DNA of 64,000 bases from positions 62,001 through 126,000 of the forward strand of contig JADLHG010000004.1 in assembly GCA_020848905.1 (NCBI GenBank), in the 5' to 3' direction. Under the pieces are notes generated by a model. It was not told the origin of the DNA. It did no database searches and worked only from the letters and a program-made list of their open reading frames with translations. The position numbers were made by a program, and so were the translations under genes. Below are positions 1 through 11,816 of this stretch, piece after piece. Every line of letters begins with the position of its first letter. The first letter of the stretch is position 1. The stretch comes from Deltaproteobacteria bacterium (GTDB taxonomy: Bacteria; Myxococcota_A; Polyangia; GCA-2747355; JADLHG01).

Positions 1-188
1 AGCAGTCCGAGCGCGCCCGGGCTGGCCTCGAGGGCCGAGGCGTCGACGCTGCTCACGAGCGAGGGGGCGTCGAGCCGGATCCCGGTGGTCGGCGACTCGC
101 CGGCGAGGGGCGTGAGGGGGCGGCGCTGGGCCCCGGCGGGAAGGGCGGCCGCAAGGAGAATTGCGATGGCGACGATGGTATGGCGCAT
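1..188 (-). CDS. Exported protein, N-terminal fragment (cut by window edge)
   Basis: A minus-strand reading frame starts at the ATG at 188-186 and runs off the left edge after 62 codons without a stop. The first 20 residues look like a Sec signal peptide: MRHT, then a hydrophobic stretch rich in Ala, Ile and Leu, then a probable signal peptidase I site at PAGA-Q. The mature part seen so far is Pro/Ser/Ala-rich and shows no recognisable domain. It is divergent from the surface-protein gene at 342. Function cannot be assigned from this fragment. The secretion signal is the only supported property. Confidence 0.55.
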   Translation of the reverse strand, partial: MRHTIVAIAILLAAALPAGAQRRPLTPLAGESPTTGIRLDAPSLVSSVDASALEASPGALGL

Positions 189-266
189 GCGGAGTGCGTC
201 AGGTTGTAGCCCCAGGGGTGGGCTTTGGCAAAGGGTTTGGGAAGGTCGGCGGCCCGCTACCGCCGC

Positions 267-296
267 TTGTCAGGGGGACCGAGTCGGGGCTAGAAC
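267..296 (+). promoter_or_regulatory. Possible sigma-70 promoter for the MYXO-CTERM protein gene
   Basis: TTGTCA (267-272) is followed after 18 bases by TAGAAC (291-296). The first matches the -35 consensus at 5 of 6 positions, the second the -10 at 4 of 6. Transcription would start near 303, about 40 bases before the start codon at 342. The call is by inspection only. Confidence 0.35.
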
Positions 297-341
297 AGCG
301 AGTGCTCTAGGTTCACGCCGATGCTTGCACCGAGGAATGCC

Positions 342-1385
342 ATGTCGAGAACGCTTGTCGCACTGGGAGTGCTCCTTGTGGTCGGCCGCGCCGAGGCGCA
401 GATGACCGTCGACGGGGTCGTCGAGGCCGGCTACGGGCAGGCTCTGGCCACCGACCCGATGGGAGACAACGCGGACGCGGCGATGGACCTGCGCCAGCTC
501 TTCGTGACGAACGACGCCACGTCGCTGTACCTAGCTTTCACCGTGCGGGGCGACCTCGGAGTGGACAAGTGGGGGAAGTACGTCGTCTACCTAGACACGA
601 CGAACGATACGATGGGGGCGACGAAGGACCCCTGGCAGCGGTCGGTGGCCGTGAGCGACCCGCACAAGCCCGAGTACATGATCGCCACCTGGGTCGATCA
701 GCCGCCGTACGGCGCGGCGCGTACGGAGCTCTGGCGCTGGAACGCCGGGACGTGGACCAAGCAGGGTCAGGTAGCGGAGGCGGCGCTGACGAGCGCGGCC
801 GGAGGATCGATCATCGAATGGCGCATTCCCCTCGCGGACCTGGGGAGCCCGACCGCCCTGTGGCTGGAGGCGTGGTCCACGGGGAACGGCACCAAGGACA
901 ATGCGAGGGATACGATCAATTCCCCCCCCGACGACTGGAACGGCAAGGCGGGCGACTGGGCCAGCCTGGCGACTCTGAAGTGCTCCACCCTGTACGCGGT
1001 GAAGGCCGGCGGGGACGGTGGGGCCGCGGACGGGGCGACGGTGGACGCGGGGGTCGCAGACGCCGGGCGGGACGGCGCGGGCGGTCGCGACGGGCGCGTG
1101 GCGGACGGTGGGGTGAAGCTGGATGGATCCACGGCCACCGACGGGGCGATGAAGCCGGATGGGCCCGCGGCGGGCGACGCGGGAGGCGATGCGGGTAAGC
1201 CGAGCGACGCGGCGCCGACGGTCGATGGGGGCGGGTTGCCGCGCAAGAAGGAAGGCTGCGGCTGCGCCACGGCCGAGGCGCCGGAGGTGTCTCTACTCGC
1301 GCTGGCGGCGCTCGCCTTGCTCGGGTGGAGGCGCGCGCGGGCTCAGCGCAGCCGCACCAGGGTGACCCCGTCGCCCCCCTCCTGA
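342..1385 (+). CDS. Exported surface protein with DOMON-like domain and MYXO-CTERM tail
   Basis: The start at 342 is preferred over the ATG at 321 because GAGG at 333-336 lies 6 bases upstream and the signal peptide then begins correctly (MSRTLVALG..., cleavage after AEA). The next ~210 residues form a beta-rich domain resembling the C-terminal DOMON/CBM9-like domains of extracellular carbohydrate-active proteins. A ~90-residue low-complexity linker made of Asp/Gly/Ala repeats follows. The end has GCGC, a hydrophobic helix (LLALAALALLGW) and an Arg-rich tail, the pattern of MYXO-CTERM sorting signals, which are processed in the envelope for surface attachment. Ligand unknown. Its 3' end overlaps the convergent mutS2 gene by 43 bases. 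Confidence 0.75.
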   Translation: MSRTLVALGVLLVVGRAEAQMTVDGVVEAGYGQALATDPMGDNADAAMDLRQLFVTNDATSLYLAFTVRGDLGVDKWGKYVVYLDTTNDTMGATKDPWQRSVAVSDPHKPEYMIATWVDQPPYGAARTELWRWNAGTWTKQGQVAEAALTSAAGGSIIEWRIPLADLGSPTALWLEAWSTGNGTKDNARDTINSPPDDWNGKAGDWASLATLKCSTLYAVKAGGDGGAADGATVDAGVADAGRDGAGGRDGRVADGGVKLDGSTATDGAMKPDGPAAGDAGGDAGKPSDAAPTVDGGGLPRKKEGCGCATAEAPEVSLLALAALALLGWRRARAQRSRTRVTPSPPS

Positions 1386-3787
1386 CGCGTACCCGCCCGA
1401 ACCTCCTCGACGGCATCGGAGGTGCCGAGGTGCGTGCGCAGCGCGGCCCGGAGCGCGCCGCTCCCTTGACCGTGGAGGAGGCGCAGTTGGTCGCGGCCCG
1501 CGAGCAGGACGTCGTCCACGAAGCGATCGACCGCCGCCAGCGCCTCGTCCACGCGCATGCCGCGCACGTCCAGGCTCGGGATGTCGGCCAGAGGGGTGGA
1601 CGCCTCCGGCCGCAGGGTCTCGGCGACGACGAGGCCCGCCGGCCTCCGGGGGGTGAGCGGCTTCGGCCCCGGCGCGGGAGGCGGGGCGAGGTGCACGTCG
1701 GCCAGGTCCACGAGCGAACGCAGGCCGCCGACTCGGACGGCCACCTTTCCCCGGCGAGGGAGTTCTAGAATCTCCGCTCGCTCTCCGAGGCGGGGGAGGA
1801 AGACCCGTTGACCGACCGTCAGCGCCTCTGACCGCACCGGCTCGCTCTGCGGAGGCGCGACGCGCGCCGGTTCGTGCCGAAGGAGCGTCTGCGCCGCCGC
1901 GCTGACCTGCTGGTCGAGAGACTTCAGCTGCTGCGCGGCGGCCGGTTGCTCGGGCGGGACCTGACGCAGCTGCGCACGCACCCGCTCCAGATCGCGCCGC
2001 GCCCGCACGAGCTCCTGGTGGGCCTTGAGGTGGGCTTGATCCACCTCGCGCCGGGCACGCTCCTCGGCCTCGCGCCGCTGGCGCTCGAGGCGGACGCGCT
2101 CGGCCTGCAGCTCGGCGGTCTCCCGCGCCAGGCTCTCGGTCTGCTGGTGGAGCGACTCACGCTGGCCGGCCAGCTCGGCGAGGAGGGCCGAGAGCCGGTT
2201 TGCGTCCGGGTCGAGGAGCGAGCGCGCCCGGGTCAAGACTGCCTCGGGCAGCCCCAGCCGCTGCGCGACGGGCAGAGCGAACGAACTGCCCGGGGTGCCG
2301 AGGTGCAGGCGATAGGTGGGGGCCATGCGCTCTAGATCGAAGCCCACGCTCGCGTTCACGAAGCGGGGGTCGGCTAGCGGGAGGGCCTTGAGGCGCTCGT
2401 AGTGGGTGGTGACCAGCGCTTGCGTGGCGCGCGAGGCCAGGCTCTCGAGGAGCGCCTGAGCCAGCGCTTCTCCCTCGCCCGGGTCGGTTCCGGTGGCGAT
2501 CTCGTCGAGGAGCACCAGCGTGTCGGCGGAGGCGCGCGCAACGAAGGAGAGCACCCGGGTGAGCTGGGCGCTGAAGGTCGATAGGTTCGCGCTGAGGCTC
2601 TGATCGTCGCCGAGCTGGCAGAAGAGCTGCGAGTAGAAGGGGAGCGAGCTCCCCTCGGCGGCCGGGACGTGCATGCCGGCCTTGAGCATGAGCGCGGAGA
2701 GCCCCAGCGCCTTGAGGCAGACGGACTTGCCGCCGGCGTTGGGGCCGGTGACGATCAGCGTGCGCCCGGCGGCGAGCTCGAGCGTGTTCGGGATGACCTT
2801 GGACCCCGCAAGGAGCATGAGCGGGTGGCGAAGGTCGCGCAGCAGGAGGGATCCGTCGGCGGAGATCGCCGGTCTCGCGGCCTCGAGCCGCTCGGCGAGC
2901 CGGGCCCGCGCGGCGACCAGGTCGAGGTAGACGAGGGTCTTCTCGGTCTCCGCGATCGCCTCGAGGTGTTCTCCCACCAGCGTGGCGAGGCCGAGGAGGA
3001 TCTGCAGCTCCTCGCGCGCGACCTCGAGCTCGGCCACCTTGAGCTGGTTGTTGTGTTCGATGACCTCGCGTGGCTCGATGAAGAGCGTGGCCCCGCTGGC
3101 GGAGGCGCCGTGCACGATCCCCTCCACCATGCCGGCCGAGTCGGTGCGGACGGGGAGGACGTACCGGTCTTCTCTCTGGGTGTAGTAGTGGTCCTGCAGC
3201 CACCGGGTCCAGAGCGGCGACTCGAGGAGCGCGCGCATACGCCGACCAAGTTGCTGGTGGAGCTCGGCCACGCGTCGCCGGAGCCGCTTGAGCTCCGGGC
3301 TGGCGTGGTCGGCCACGGCCCCGCCCGCGTCGAACGCGTCGAGGATCGCGCTGTAGACCGGGTGCAGGTCGTGCAGTCCTCGGCCCACGCGAGCCAGCGA
3401 CGGCACCTCGGCTGCGCGGGCGCGCACGAAGCGCGAGAGGTGCGCGCCGGACTGCAGCGTCTGGCCGAGGTGGACGAGCGTCGGGCCATCCAGGGCCCCT
3501 TCCTTCTGCAGTCGCGCGAGGGCCGGCGCCAGGTCGTAGGTGTTGCCGAAGGGGAGGGGCTCGCCCGCGGCGAGCAAGGTGCGGGCCTCCGACACCAGCT
3601 CGAGGAGCTCGTCCACCTCCGCGCGTGCGAGCGACGGCAGCAGGGCCGCCGCCGCCTCGCCGCCTCGGCGGGTGGTGCACAGCCGGGCCAGGTTCTGGCG
3701 CAGCTCTGGCCATCCCAGGTTGACAAGGGCCGGGTCCAGGGCTTCAGCTTGCGGTGGATCGTGCGGCGGTTGCGCCGCACCTGGCAT
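1343..3787 (-). CDS. mutS2: Endonuclease MutS2
   Basis: MutS2 proteins are MutS-family ATPases with a C-terminal Smr nuclease domain. They act on branched DNA, suppress recombination and, in some bacteria, rescue collided ribosomes. Visible here are the MutS core and clamp, a Walker A motif GPNAGGKS, a Walker B motif LVLLDEIATGTDP, a long Glu/Arg-rich coiled coil after the ATPase, and a terminal Smr domain with LDVRGMR and HGQGSGALR. About 814 residues, close to the family's usual size. I place the start at 3787 (MPGAAQPP). The in-frame ATG at 3802 adds five residues and would overlap the divergent lipoprotein start at 3801. Family assignment is secure, the exact start is not. Confidence 0.95.
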   Translation of the reverse strand: MPGAAQPPHDPPQAEALDPALVNLGWPELRQNLARLCTTRRGGEAAAALLPSLARAEVDELLELVSEARTLLAAGEPLPFGNTYDLAPALARLQKEGALDGPTLVHLGQTLQSGAHLSRFVRARAAEVPSLARVGRGLHDLHPVYSAILDAFDAGGAVADHASPELKRLRRRVAELHQQLGRRMRALLESPLWTRWLQDHYYTQREDRYVLPVRTDSAGMVEGIVHGASASGATLFIEPREVIEHNNQLKVAELEVAREELQILLGLATLVGEHLEAIAETEKTLVYLDLVAARARLAERLEAARPAISADGSLLLRDLRHPLMLLAGSKVIPNTLELAAGRTLIVTGPNAGGKSVCLKALGLSALMLKAGMHVPAAEGSSLPFYSQLFCQLGDDQSLSANLSTFSAQLTRVLSFVARASADTLVLLDEIATGTDPGEGEALAQALLESLASRATQALVTTHYERLKALPLADPRFVNASVGFDLERMAPTYRLHLGTPGSSFALPVAQRLGLPEAVLTRARSLLDPDANRLSALLAELAGQRESLHQQTESLARETAELQAERVRLERQRREAEERARREVDQAHLKAHQELVRARRDLERVRAQLRQVPPEQPAAAQQLKSLDQQVSAAAQTLLRHEPARVAPPQSEPVRSEALTVGQRVFLPRLGERAEILELPRRGKVAVRVGGLRSLVDLADVHLAPPPAPGPKPLTPRRPAGLVVAETLRPEASTPLADIPSLDVRGMRVDEALAAVDRFVDDVLLAGRDQLRLLHGQGSGALRAALRTHLGTSDAVEEVRAGTRQEGGDGVTLVRLR

Positions 3788-3800
3788 CGTTTCGGGGCAC

Positions 3801-4400
3801 ATGACGTTCCGATTGCTCGCGTACGCACCCAGATCCTTCTGGGCCGTCGTCCTGTTGTCCTGCCTCGGGGCCTGCCCGGGAGCCGGCACGGGGGAGGGGC
3901 CCGTCGAGCCGTTCCCTCCCCGGCGCGTCCGGCCTCTCGAGCTCACCCTGCCGAGGCTCGGCGGAGGTCAGGTGTCCCTCTCGGGGCTCCGCGGGGGACC
4001 CGTCGTGCTTACCATGTTTACGACGTGGTCTCTACGCTGCCAGGCCGAGGCGCCCCAGTTCGTGCAGCTCCACGAGCGGTGGAAGAGCCGCGGGCTCCGC
4101 GTGGTGGGGGTCTCGCTCTCCGCGGACGACGCCTCGCTGGTGCGGACGTACGTGGAGTTCGTGGGGTACCGCTTCGACGTGGCGCTGGCGCGACCGGACG
4201 ACCTGGAGCTCGTGGCGGCGTTCGGGCTCACCCGCCAGGTGCCGCGGACGGTGCTTCTCGACGGAGCGGGACGCGTGCTGCGCGACTTCGAGGGGCTGAC
4301 GGACTTCGTGACGCTCCGGCGGGAGCTGGACGCGCTGCTGGGAGCGGGCTCTTCGAAGCCCCCGGCGAGCACGATCGATCCGCCACCAACGCGTCGCTGA
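3801..4400 (+). CDS. Thioredoxin-fold (TlpA/AhpC-TSA-like) lipoprotein lacking the first active-site Cys
   Basis: 199 residues. The N-terminus is a lipoprotein signal with lipobox LGAC at about residues 22-25, so the protein should be anchored in the envelope. The rest has the TlpA/peroxiredoxin pattern: SLSGLRGGPVVLTMFTTW, a later VVGVSL strand, and the cis-Pro region VPRTVLLDGAGRVL. Where TlpA proteins have WCxxC this one has WSLRC, so only the second cysteine of the pair is present. A normal dithiol oxidoreductase cycle therefore looks impossible. A one-cysteine peroxiredoxin-like or binding role is conceivable. The start ATG at 3801 sits head-to-head with mutS2, and its stop abuts the stop of the convergent kinase gene (TGATCA at 4398-4403). 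Confidence 0.75.
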   Translation: MTFRLLAYAPRSFWAVVLLSCLGACPGAGTGEGPVEPFPPRRVRPLELTLPRLGGGQVSLSGLRGGPVVLTMFTTWSLRCQAEAPQFVQLHERWKSRGLRVVGVSLSADDASLVRTYVEFVGYRFDVALARPDDLELVAAFGLTRQVPRTVLLDGAGRVLRDFEGLTDFVTLRRELDALLGAGSSKPPASTIDPPPTRR

Positions 4401-7385
<2,985 letters not shown>

Positions 7386-7474
7386 TCGCGAGAGGATATC
7401 AAGCGGGTCGTTGAACTAGAACACCGAAGGCGTCGCGAGCCATCGCGGGACGCGCCGCGACGCGCGACGGTGGA

Positions 7475-10225
7475 TCAACGCGTCCTGAGCTGGCGCCTGG
7501 CAGCCTCGAGATTCCGTCGTGCCTCGCGGTGACCCTCCTCGCGTCCGAGCACGCGCTCGTACATGCGCATGGCGTTCTTGTAGTCGTGGAGCTTGAAGAA
7601 GATGTTGCCGCGGATCAGATCGGCCTGGAGTCCCGCTCCTTCGGAGGCGGCGACCTGCGCGAAAACCTGCGCGGCGTGGTACTGGCCGAGCTGGAACTCC
7701 ACCTCGGCGAGCCCGACCAGGGCCCGCCCACGGTCCTTGGGGGAGCGGCGCGCAGTTTCGAAGGCCGTGCGCGCCTCGGCGAAGCGACCCGCGCGCAGGT
7801 GGCGCAGGCCCGCGCTCATGCTGGATGTGGCGCTGCGGCCGGCTGCGCTCTTCGTACCGGACAGGCGTGCGCGACCCCCGCTGGGGCGGACGGGGGCCGA
7901 CGCGGCGACCTGCGTCGCTGACGCCTCCTCGGAGGGCTGCGTCCCTGCATCCTGCGCGCGGAGCGCCTGAACGGAAGCGGAGCGCGGCTCGGCAACCGCG
8001 ACGGGAGCGGAAGGGCGCGGCGCGGTACCCGCTCCGGCCGACCGCGGCTTGCGACTCCAGAGCGGCAGGGCCACGACGGTCGCCAGGGCTCCGAGCCCGA
8101 TCAGGATCAGGAGTAGCGCCGGAGCGGCGCGGTGGCGGGGCGGCGCCTTGACGGAGGCCGTGACGGCCAGATCCGGGCGGAACTCCTCGCCCGGGCCGAA
8201 GGGCTCGCGCGCCAGATCGAGCGCGCGAGGGGATGGGATCCCCATCGGGGACGCGCCGGTCCCGAGCGGGTCGTCGGGCAGGCCGAGCATCGACGCCACG
8301 GCGCCCGAACGCCCGCTAGTCAGCTTGGTCAGCTCGTAGGCCAGCTGCGCCATGCTCTGGGGGCGGCGCTCCGGGTCGCGCTCGAGGGCCCAGAGCACGA
8401 TGCGCTCGAGCTCGCCGGAGAGCTCGGGTCGGTGCTCGCTCGGCGGGCGGATCTCCTCGGTGGCCTTCCGGTTCAGCACCTCGAGGAGGTTGTCTCCGGC
8501 GTGCGGTGGCTCGCCCACGAGCATCTCGTAGAGCAGAGCCCCCACGGCGTAGATGTCGGCGCGATGGTCGCAGCCCTTGCCGGCCGCCTGCTCGGGGCTC
8601 ATGTACTCGGGGGTGCCCATCGCGATGCCGGGGTTGGTCAGGCGCACCCGGCGCGAATCCTCGAGGTGCCCCATCTGCGCGATGCCGAAGTCGAGCACCT
8701 TGACGAAGTCCACGGCCCCCTCGCGCGTGGTCAGGAAGACGTTCTCGGGCTTCAGGTCGCGGTGAACGATCCCCGCCTCGTGCGCAGCCTCGAGGGCGTG
8801 GCAGATTTGGACCGCCACGCGCGTCACGCGCTCCTCAGGGAAGGGGCCATCCTCACCGAGCGTGTCGGCCAGGTCGAGCCCCTCGAGGTGCTCCATCACG
8901 AAGTAGAAGCTCCCGTCCTCCGTGATGCCCGAGTCGAAGACCTCCACGATGTTCGGGTGCCCGATGCGGCTCGCCGCACGCGCTTCCTGTCGAAACCGCG
9001 ACACGACCTCCGGCATGCGCGTGTAGATGGGATGAAGGACCTTCACCGCCAGCCGTTTCTCGATGTCCACGTGAAGCGCGAGGTAGACGGTCCCCATCCC
9101 GCCCTCGCGGATCAGGTCCTCGATGCGGTAGCGGCCGCCGAGCATGGTGCCCGGTGCGAGCGTGGGGGGGGGCGTCGACTCGTCGACGAAGAGCTTCTCC
9201 TCCTCCGCCCCCTCGGTAGCCACACCGGTGGAGACCTTGGCGTCGAGGAGCTCGTGGATCCGCGGCGTCATCTCTTCGAGAAGCTGTTGCCGCTGGCGTC
9301 GCTCGTCGTCGATCGCCGCGCCGAAGATCTGCGCGAGCAGTCGCTGGACCGCGGCGGCGTCGGTGGTGGGGTCCAGCTTGGCTAGAAATCCGGCCAGCTC
9401 TCGCCGGAAGAGCTCGGCGGTGGCGTAGCGGTCGTCGCGCCGCGGCGCGAGCGCTCGCAGCACGATGAGGTCGAGAGGCGGAGGAAGCTTGCGGTTGACC
9501 TTCGACGGGGCTGGCACCTGCGGGTTCGCCACGCGCTTCAGCTGGTCGAGCTGGCTCCCCTCCTTCGGGAAGAGGCGCTGTCCGGTGATGAGCTCCCAGA
9601 AGATGACACCCAGCGAGTAGACGTCGGCGCGCTCGTCGACGGCCTCGTTTCGCGCCTGCTCGGGAGACATGTAGGCCAGCTTGCCGAAGAGCACCCCGGG
9701 GGACGTCTTCTGCATCTTGATCGTACTCGAGGCGAGCCCGAAGTCCGTCAGCCGCACCTCCCCCGAGTACGAGAGCAGCACGTTCGGCGGGCTGACGTCG
9801 CGGTGAACGAGCTGGAGGTCGCCGAAGCTGTGGGCGTAGCTCAGGCCGCGGCAGAGCTCCTTCGCCAGGTGGAGCGCGACCTCGAGCGGCATGGGTCGCC
9901 CCTCCATCGCGTTCCAGACCGTCCGGAGATCCTTTCCCTCGATGTATTCCATCGACAGGTAGTAGCGCCCGTCGATGAGGCCGCTCTCGAAGATCGGGAC
10001 GAGGTTTCCGTGGCTGAGCTGCACCACCAGCTTGGCCTCGTCCACGAACCGGCGCGTGAACTCCTCGTCGCCGAGGTGGCCGAGGATCTGCTTGATGACG
10101 CAAAGTTTGCGTAGATCCCCGCGTCCGGCCACCGCCAGGTGCAGCTCTCCCATCCCCCCGCGAGCCAGCGGGCCGATCAGCACGTACTTGCCGAAGAGTC
10201 TAGGATAGGTGTCTGGTGACGCCAC
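7475..10225 (-). CDS. Double Ser/Thr protein kinase, membrane-anchored, TPR C-terminus (paralog of 4401-7385)
   Basis: 916 residues with the same layout as its downstream neighbour. Kinase 1 (about residues 10-285) has ARGGMGELH, VIK, HRDVSPPN and TDFGLA. Kinase 2 (about 365-630) has REGGMGTVY, LAVKVLH, HRDLKPEN and LDFGIAQ. A transmembrane segment (LLLILIGLGALATVVAL) follows near residue 710, then a Ser/Ala-rich linker and TPR-type helices, ending in RNLEAARRQLRTR. Catalytic residues appear complete in both domains. The 89-base gap to the 4401-7385 gene and the shared strand suggest co-transcription. The pair most likely arose by tandem duplication of an already fused double-kinase gene. Confidence 0.88.
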   Translation of the reverse strand: MASPDTYPRLFGKYVLIGPLARGGMGELHLAVAGRGDLRKLCVIKQILGHLGDEEFTRRFVDEAKLVVQLSHGNLVPIFESGLIDGRYYLSMEYIEGKDLRTVWNAMEGRPMPLEVALHLAKELCRGLSYAHSFGDLQLVHRDVSPPNVLLSYSGEVRLTDFGLASSTIKMQKTSPGVLFGKLAYMSPEQARNEAVDERADVYSLGVIFWELITGQRLFPKEGSQLDQLKRVANPQVPAPSKVNRKLPPPLDLIVLRALAPRRDDRYATAELFRRELAGFLAKLDPTTDAAAVQRLLAQIFGAAIDDERRQRQQLLEEMTPRIHELLDAKVSTGVATEGAEEEKLFVDESTPPPTLAPGTMLGGRYRIEDLIREGGMGTVYLALHVDIEKRLAVKVLHPIYTRMPEVVSRFRQEARAASRIGHPNIVEVFDSGITEDGSFYFVMEHLEGLDLADTLGEDGPFPEERVTRVAVQICHALEAAHEAGIVHRDLKPENVFLTTREGAVDFVKVLDFGIAQMGHLEDSRRVRLTNPGIAMGTPEYMSPEQAAGKGCDHRADIYAVGALLYEMLVGEPPHAGDNLLEVLNRKATEEIRPPSEHRPELSGELERIVLWALERDPERRPQSMAQLAYELTKLTSGRSGAVASMLGLPDDPLGTGASPMGIPSPRALDLAREPFGPGEEFRPDLAVTASVKAPPRHRAAPALLLILIGLGALATVVALPLWSRKPRSAGAGTAPRPSAPVAVAEPRSASVQALRAQDAGTQPSEEASATQVAASAPVRPSGGRARLSGTKSAAGRSATSSMSAGLRHLRAGRFAEARTAFETARRSPKDRGRALVGLAEVEFQLGQYHAAQVFAQVAASEGAGLQADLIRGNIFFKLHDYKNAMRMYERVLGREEGHREARRNLEAARRQLRTR

Positions 10226-10406
10226 GTTCTGCGCTCAATGGGGCCCCGTGCGGGCAGCTGAAAGCGTACCACGAAAGCCCGCGAGGCCTCTCTCCTCTCA
10301 TCGGCCCCGAGGGGGCGCCGCTGAGGCCTTCGCGGCGGCAGGTGCCTCGCCTTGACCCCGGCCCCCCCGGCATGTAGGATTTGCTCGCAATCGCGATAGG
10401 TTGCCC
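10226..10406. other. Divergent intergenic region between kinase and chemosensory operons
   Basis: 181 bases separate the start of the double kinase (minus) from the chemosensory operon (plus). A plus-strand promoter-like element is listed separately. I see no small ORF with a ribosome binding site and no RNA gene. Confidence 0.5.
10352..10380 (+). promoter_or_regulatory. Probable sigma-70 promoter of the chemosensory operon
   Basis: TTGACC (10352-10357), a 17-base spacer and TAGGAT (10375-10380). The predicted start of transcription is near 10387, leaving a short leader that contains ATAGG ahead of the ATG at 10407. Confidence 0.5.
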
Positions 10407-11810
10407 ATGTCCGGCGAAACCGTTCTCGTCATCGATGACAGCCCGACCATCCTGAAGGTGGTTCAGCTCGTGCTGACCAAGGCCGGGTATGCCGTCCTGA
10501 CCGCGGCGGACGGCGACGAAGGGGTGCAGCTCGCGGCCGAGCATCGACCGCAGATCGTGCTCCTCGACTTCGTGATGCCCAAGATGAACGGCTACCAGGT
10601 CTGCCGGGCGCTCCAGCAAGAGGAGGGCACTCGGGACGTGCCCGTGGTGCTGATGAGCGCGAAGGGGGATCAGGTCGGCGACCGGTTCGTCAAGGTGATG
10701 GGGATCGTCGACTACATCACCAAGCCGTTCTCTCCCGAGGCGATCACCGCGGTAGTGCAACACACGCTCGCGAAGTACGCGGCGTCCTCGCCGGGGGAGG
10801 GGGAGGGGAGGATCCTGCCCGAGGTCTCCGCGGAGAAGGCGGTCAGCGCGGCGGAGGCGGCGTTGCACGCGCGACAGGCCGCGCTCGCTCGCCTGGCCGA
10901 AGGGGTGAGTCGGTCGGTCGGCCGATCCATTGTGGCGGCGGCGGCGAACCACGCGACGGCGCTCGAGGAGGCCGACGTGGTGGCGTGGGCCCGGCAGGGA
11001 CTCGGGCCGGCGGTCTTCGAGGTGCTCCTCGGCGAGCTCAGGGCGGCTGCGCCGGAGCTCGTGGGGGAGGGGGACGCCGTCTTGATGGGAGACCTGCGGG
11101 TCATCCCTCTCGCGGAGGTGCTCCTGCTCCTGCATCAGCAGGAACAGCTCGGGGTCTTGACGGTCACCCGAGGGGACGCCCGCGTGGACCTGTACTTCCG
11201 CGGCGGGAACATCGAGCTCGCCACGGCGGCGGGGGTGCCGGAGGAGTTTCTCCTCGGTCGCTTCCTCATCGAGAACAACCTGATGAAGCGGGAGGATCTC
11301 GAGCTGTACCTCAGCACGCGGGGCGGCAACGGCAAGCTCCTCGGCCACCAGCTGGTCAAGATGGGCTATCTGAGCGAGACGAGCCTCAAGCAGGCGATGC
11401 GGCAGCAGTCCTGCGAGCTGGTCTACGAGCTGATGCGCTGGAGCTTCGGACGCTTCGCCTTCCGCGCCACCCCCGAGCTCGCCCCGGTGGCGGCGGAGGC
11501 GGCGCTCGCGATGCCCGTCGACACCATCCTCATGGAGGGCTTTCGCCGGGTGGACGAGTGGCACCTCATCGAGCGCGAGATCGACAACTTCGATCTCGTC
11601 TTCCTGCGCAACGACGAGGGGCTGAGCCGTATGGGCCGCGGGAAGCTGACGCGGGAAGAGCTGGCGGTGCTGGAGCTCGTCAACGGCCGGAACACGGTCA
11701 AGGAGATCGTGCGACAGAGCCGCATGGGGTCCTTCGACGTCAGCAAGATGCTCTATCGCTTGCTCTCGGTGAAGTTGATCCGCAAGCGCGTCGCGCCGCT
11801 CGCGGTCTGA
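10407..11810 (+). CDS. Response regulator: receiver domain plus PATAN (DUF4388) domain
   Basis: 467 residues from the ATG at 10407 (ATAGG six bases upstream; the in-frame TTG at 10401 is less likely). Residues 1-125 are a receiver domain with all key residues: IDDS, LLDFVMP phosphoacceptor Asp, MSA and TKPF. After an Ala-rich helical linker, the C-terminal ~250 residues match the PATAN/DUF4388 type (GDLRVIPLAEVLLLLHQQ..., then GGNIELA and FLLGRFLIE). PATAN regulators in cyanobacteria and deltaproteobacteria act in type IV pilus and gliding control through protein contacts rather than DNA binding. First gene of an operon with receiver, CheW, MCP and CheA genes, so a likely output protein of that pathway. 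Confidence 0.85.
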   Translation: MSGETVLVIDDSPTILKVVQLVLTKAGYAVLTAADGDEGVQLAAEHRPQIVLLDFVMPKMNGYQVCRALQQEEGTRDVPVVLMSAKGDQVGDRFVKVMGIVDYITKPFSPEAITAVVQHTLAKYAASSPGEGEGRILPEVSAEKAVSAAEAALHARQAALARLAEGVSRSVGRSIVAAAANHATALEEADVVAWARQGLGPAVFEVLLGELRAAAPELVGEGDAVLMGDLRVIPLAEVLLLLHQQEQLGVLTVTRGDARVDLYFRGGNIELATAAGVPEEFLLGRFLIENNLMKREDLELYLSTRGGNGKLLGHQLVKMGYLSETSLKQAMRQQSCELVYELMRWSFGRFAFRATPELAPVAAEAALAMPVDTILMEGFRRVDEWHLIEREIDNFDLVFLRNDEGLSRMGRGKLTREELAVLELVNGRNTVKEIVRQSRMGSFDVSKMLYRLLSVKLIRKRVAPLAV

Positions 11811-11816
11811 GCGTCG

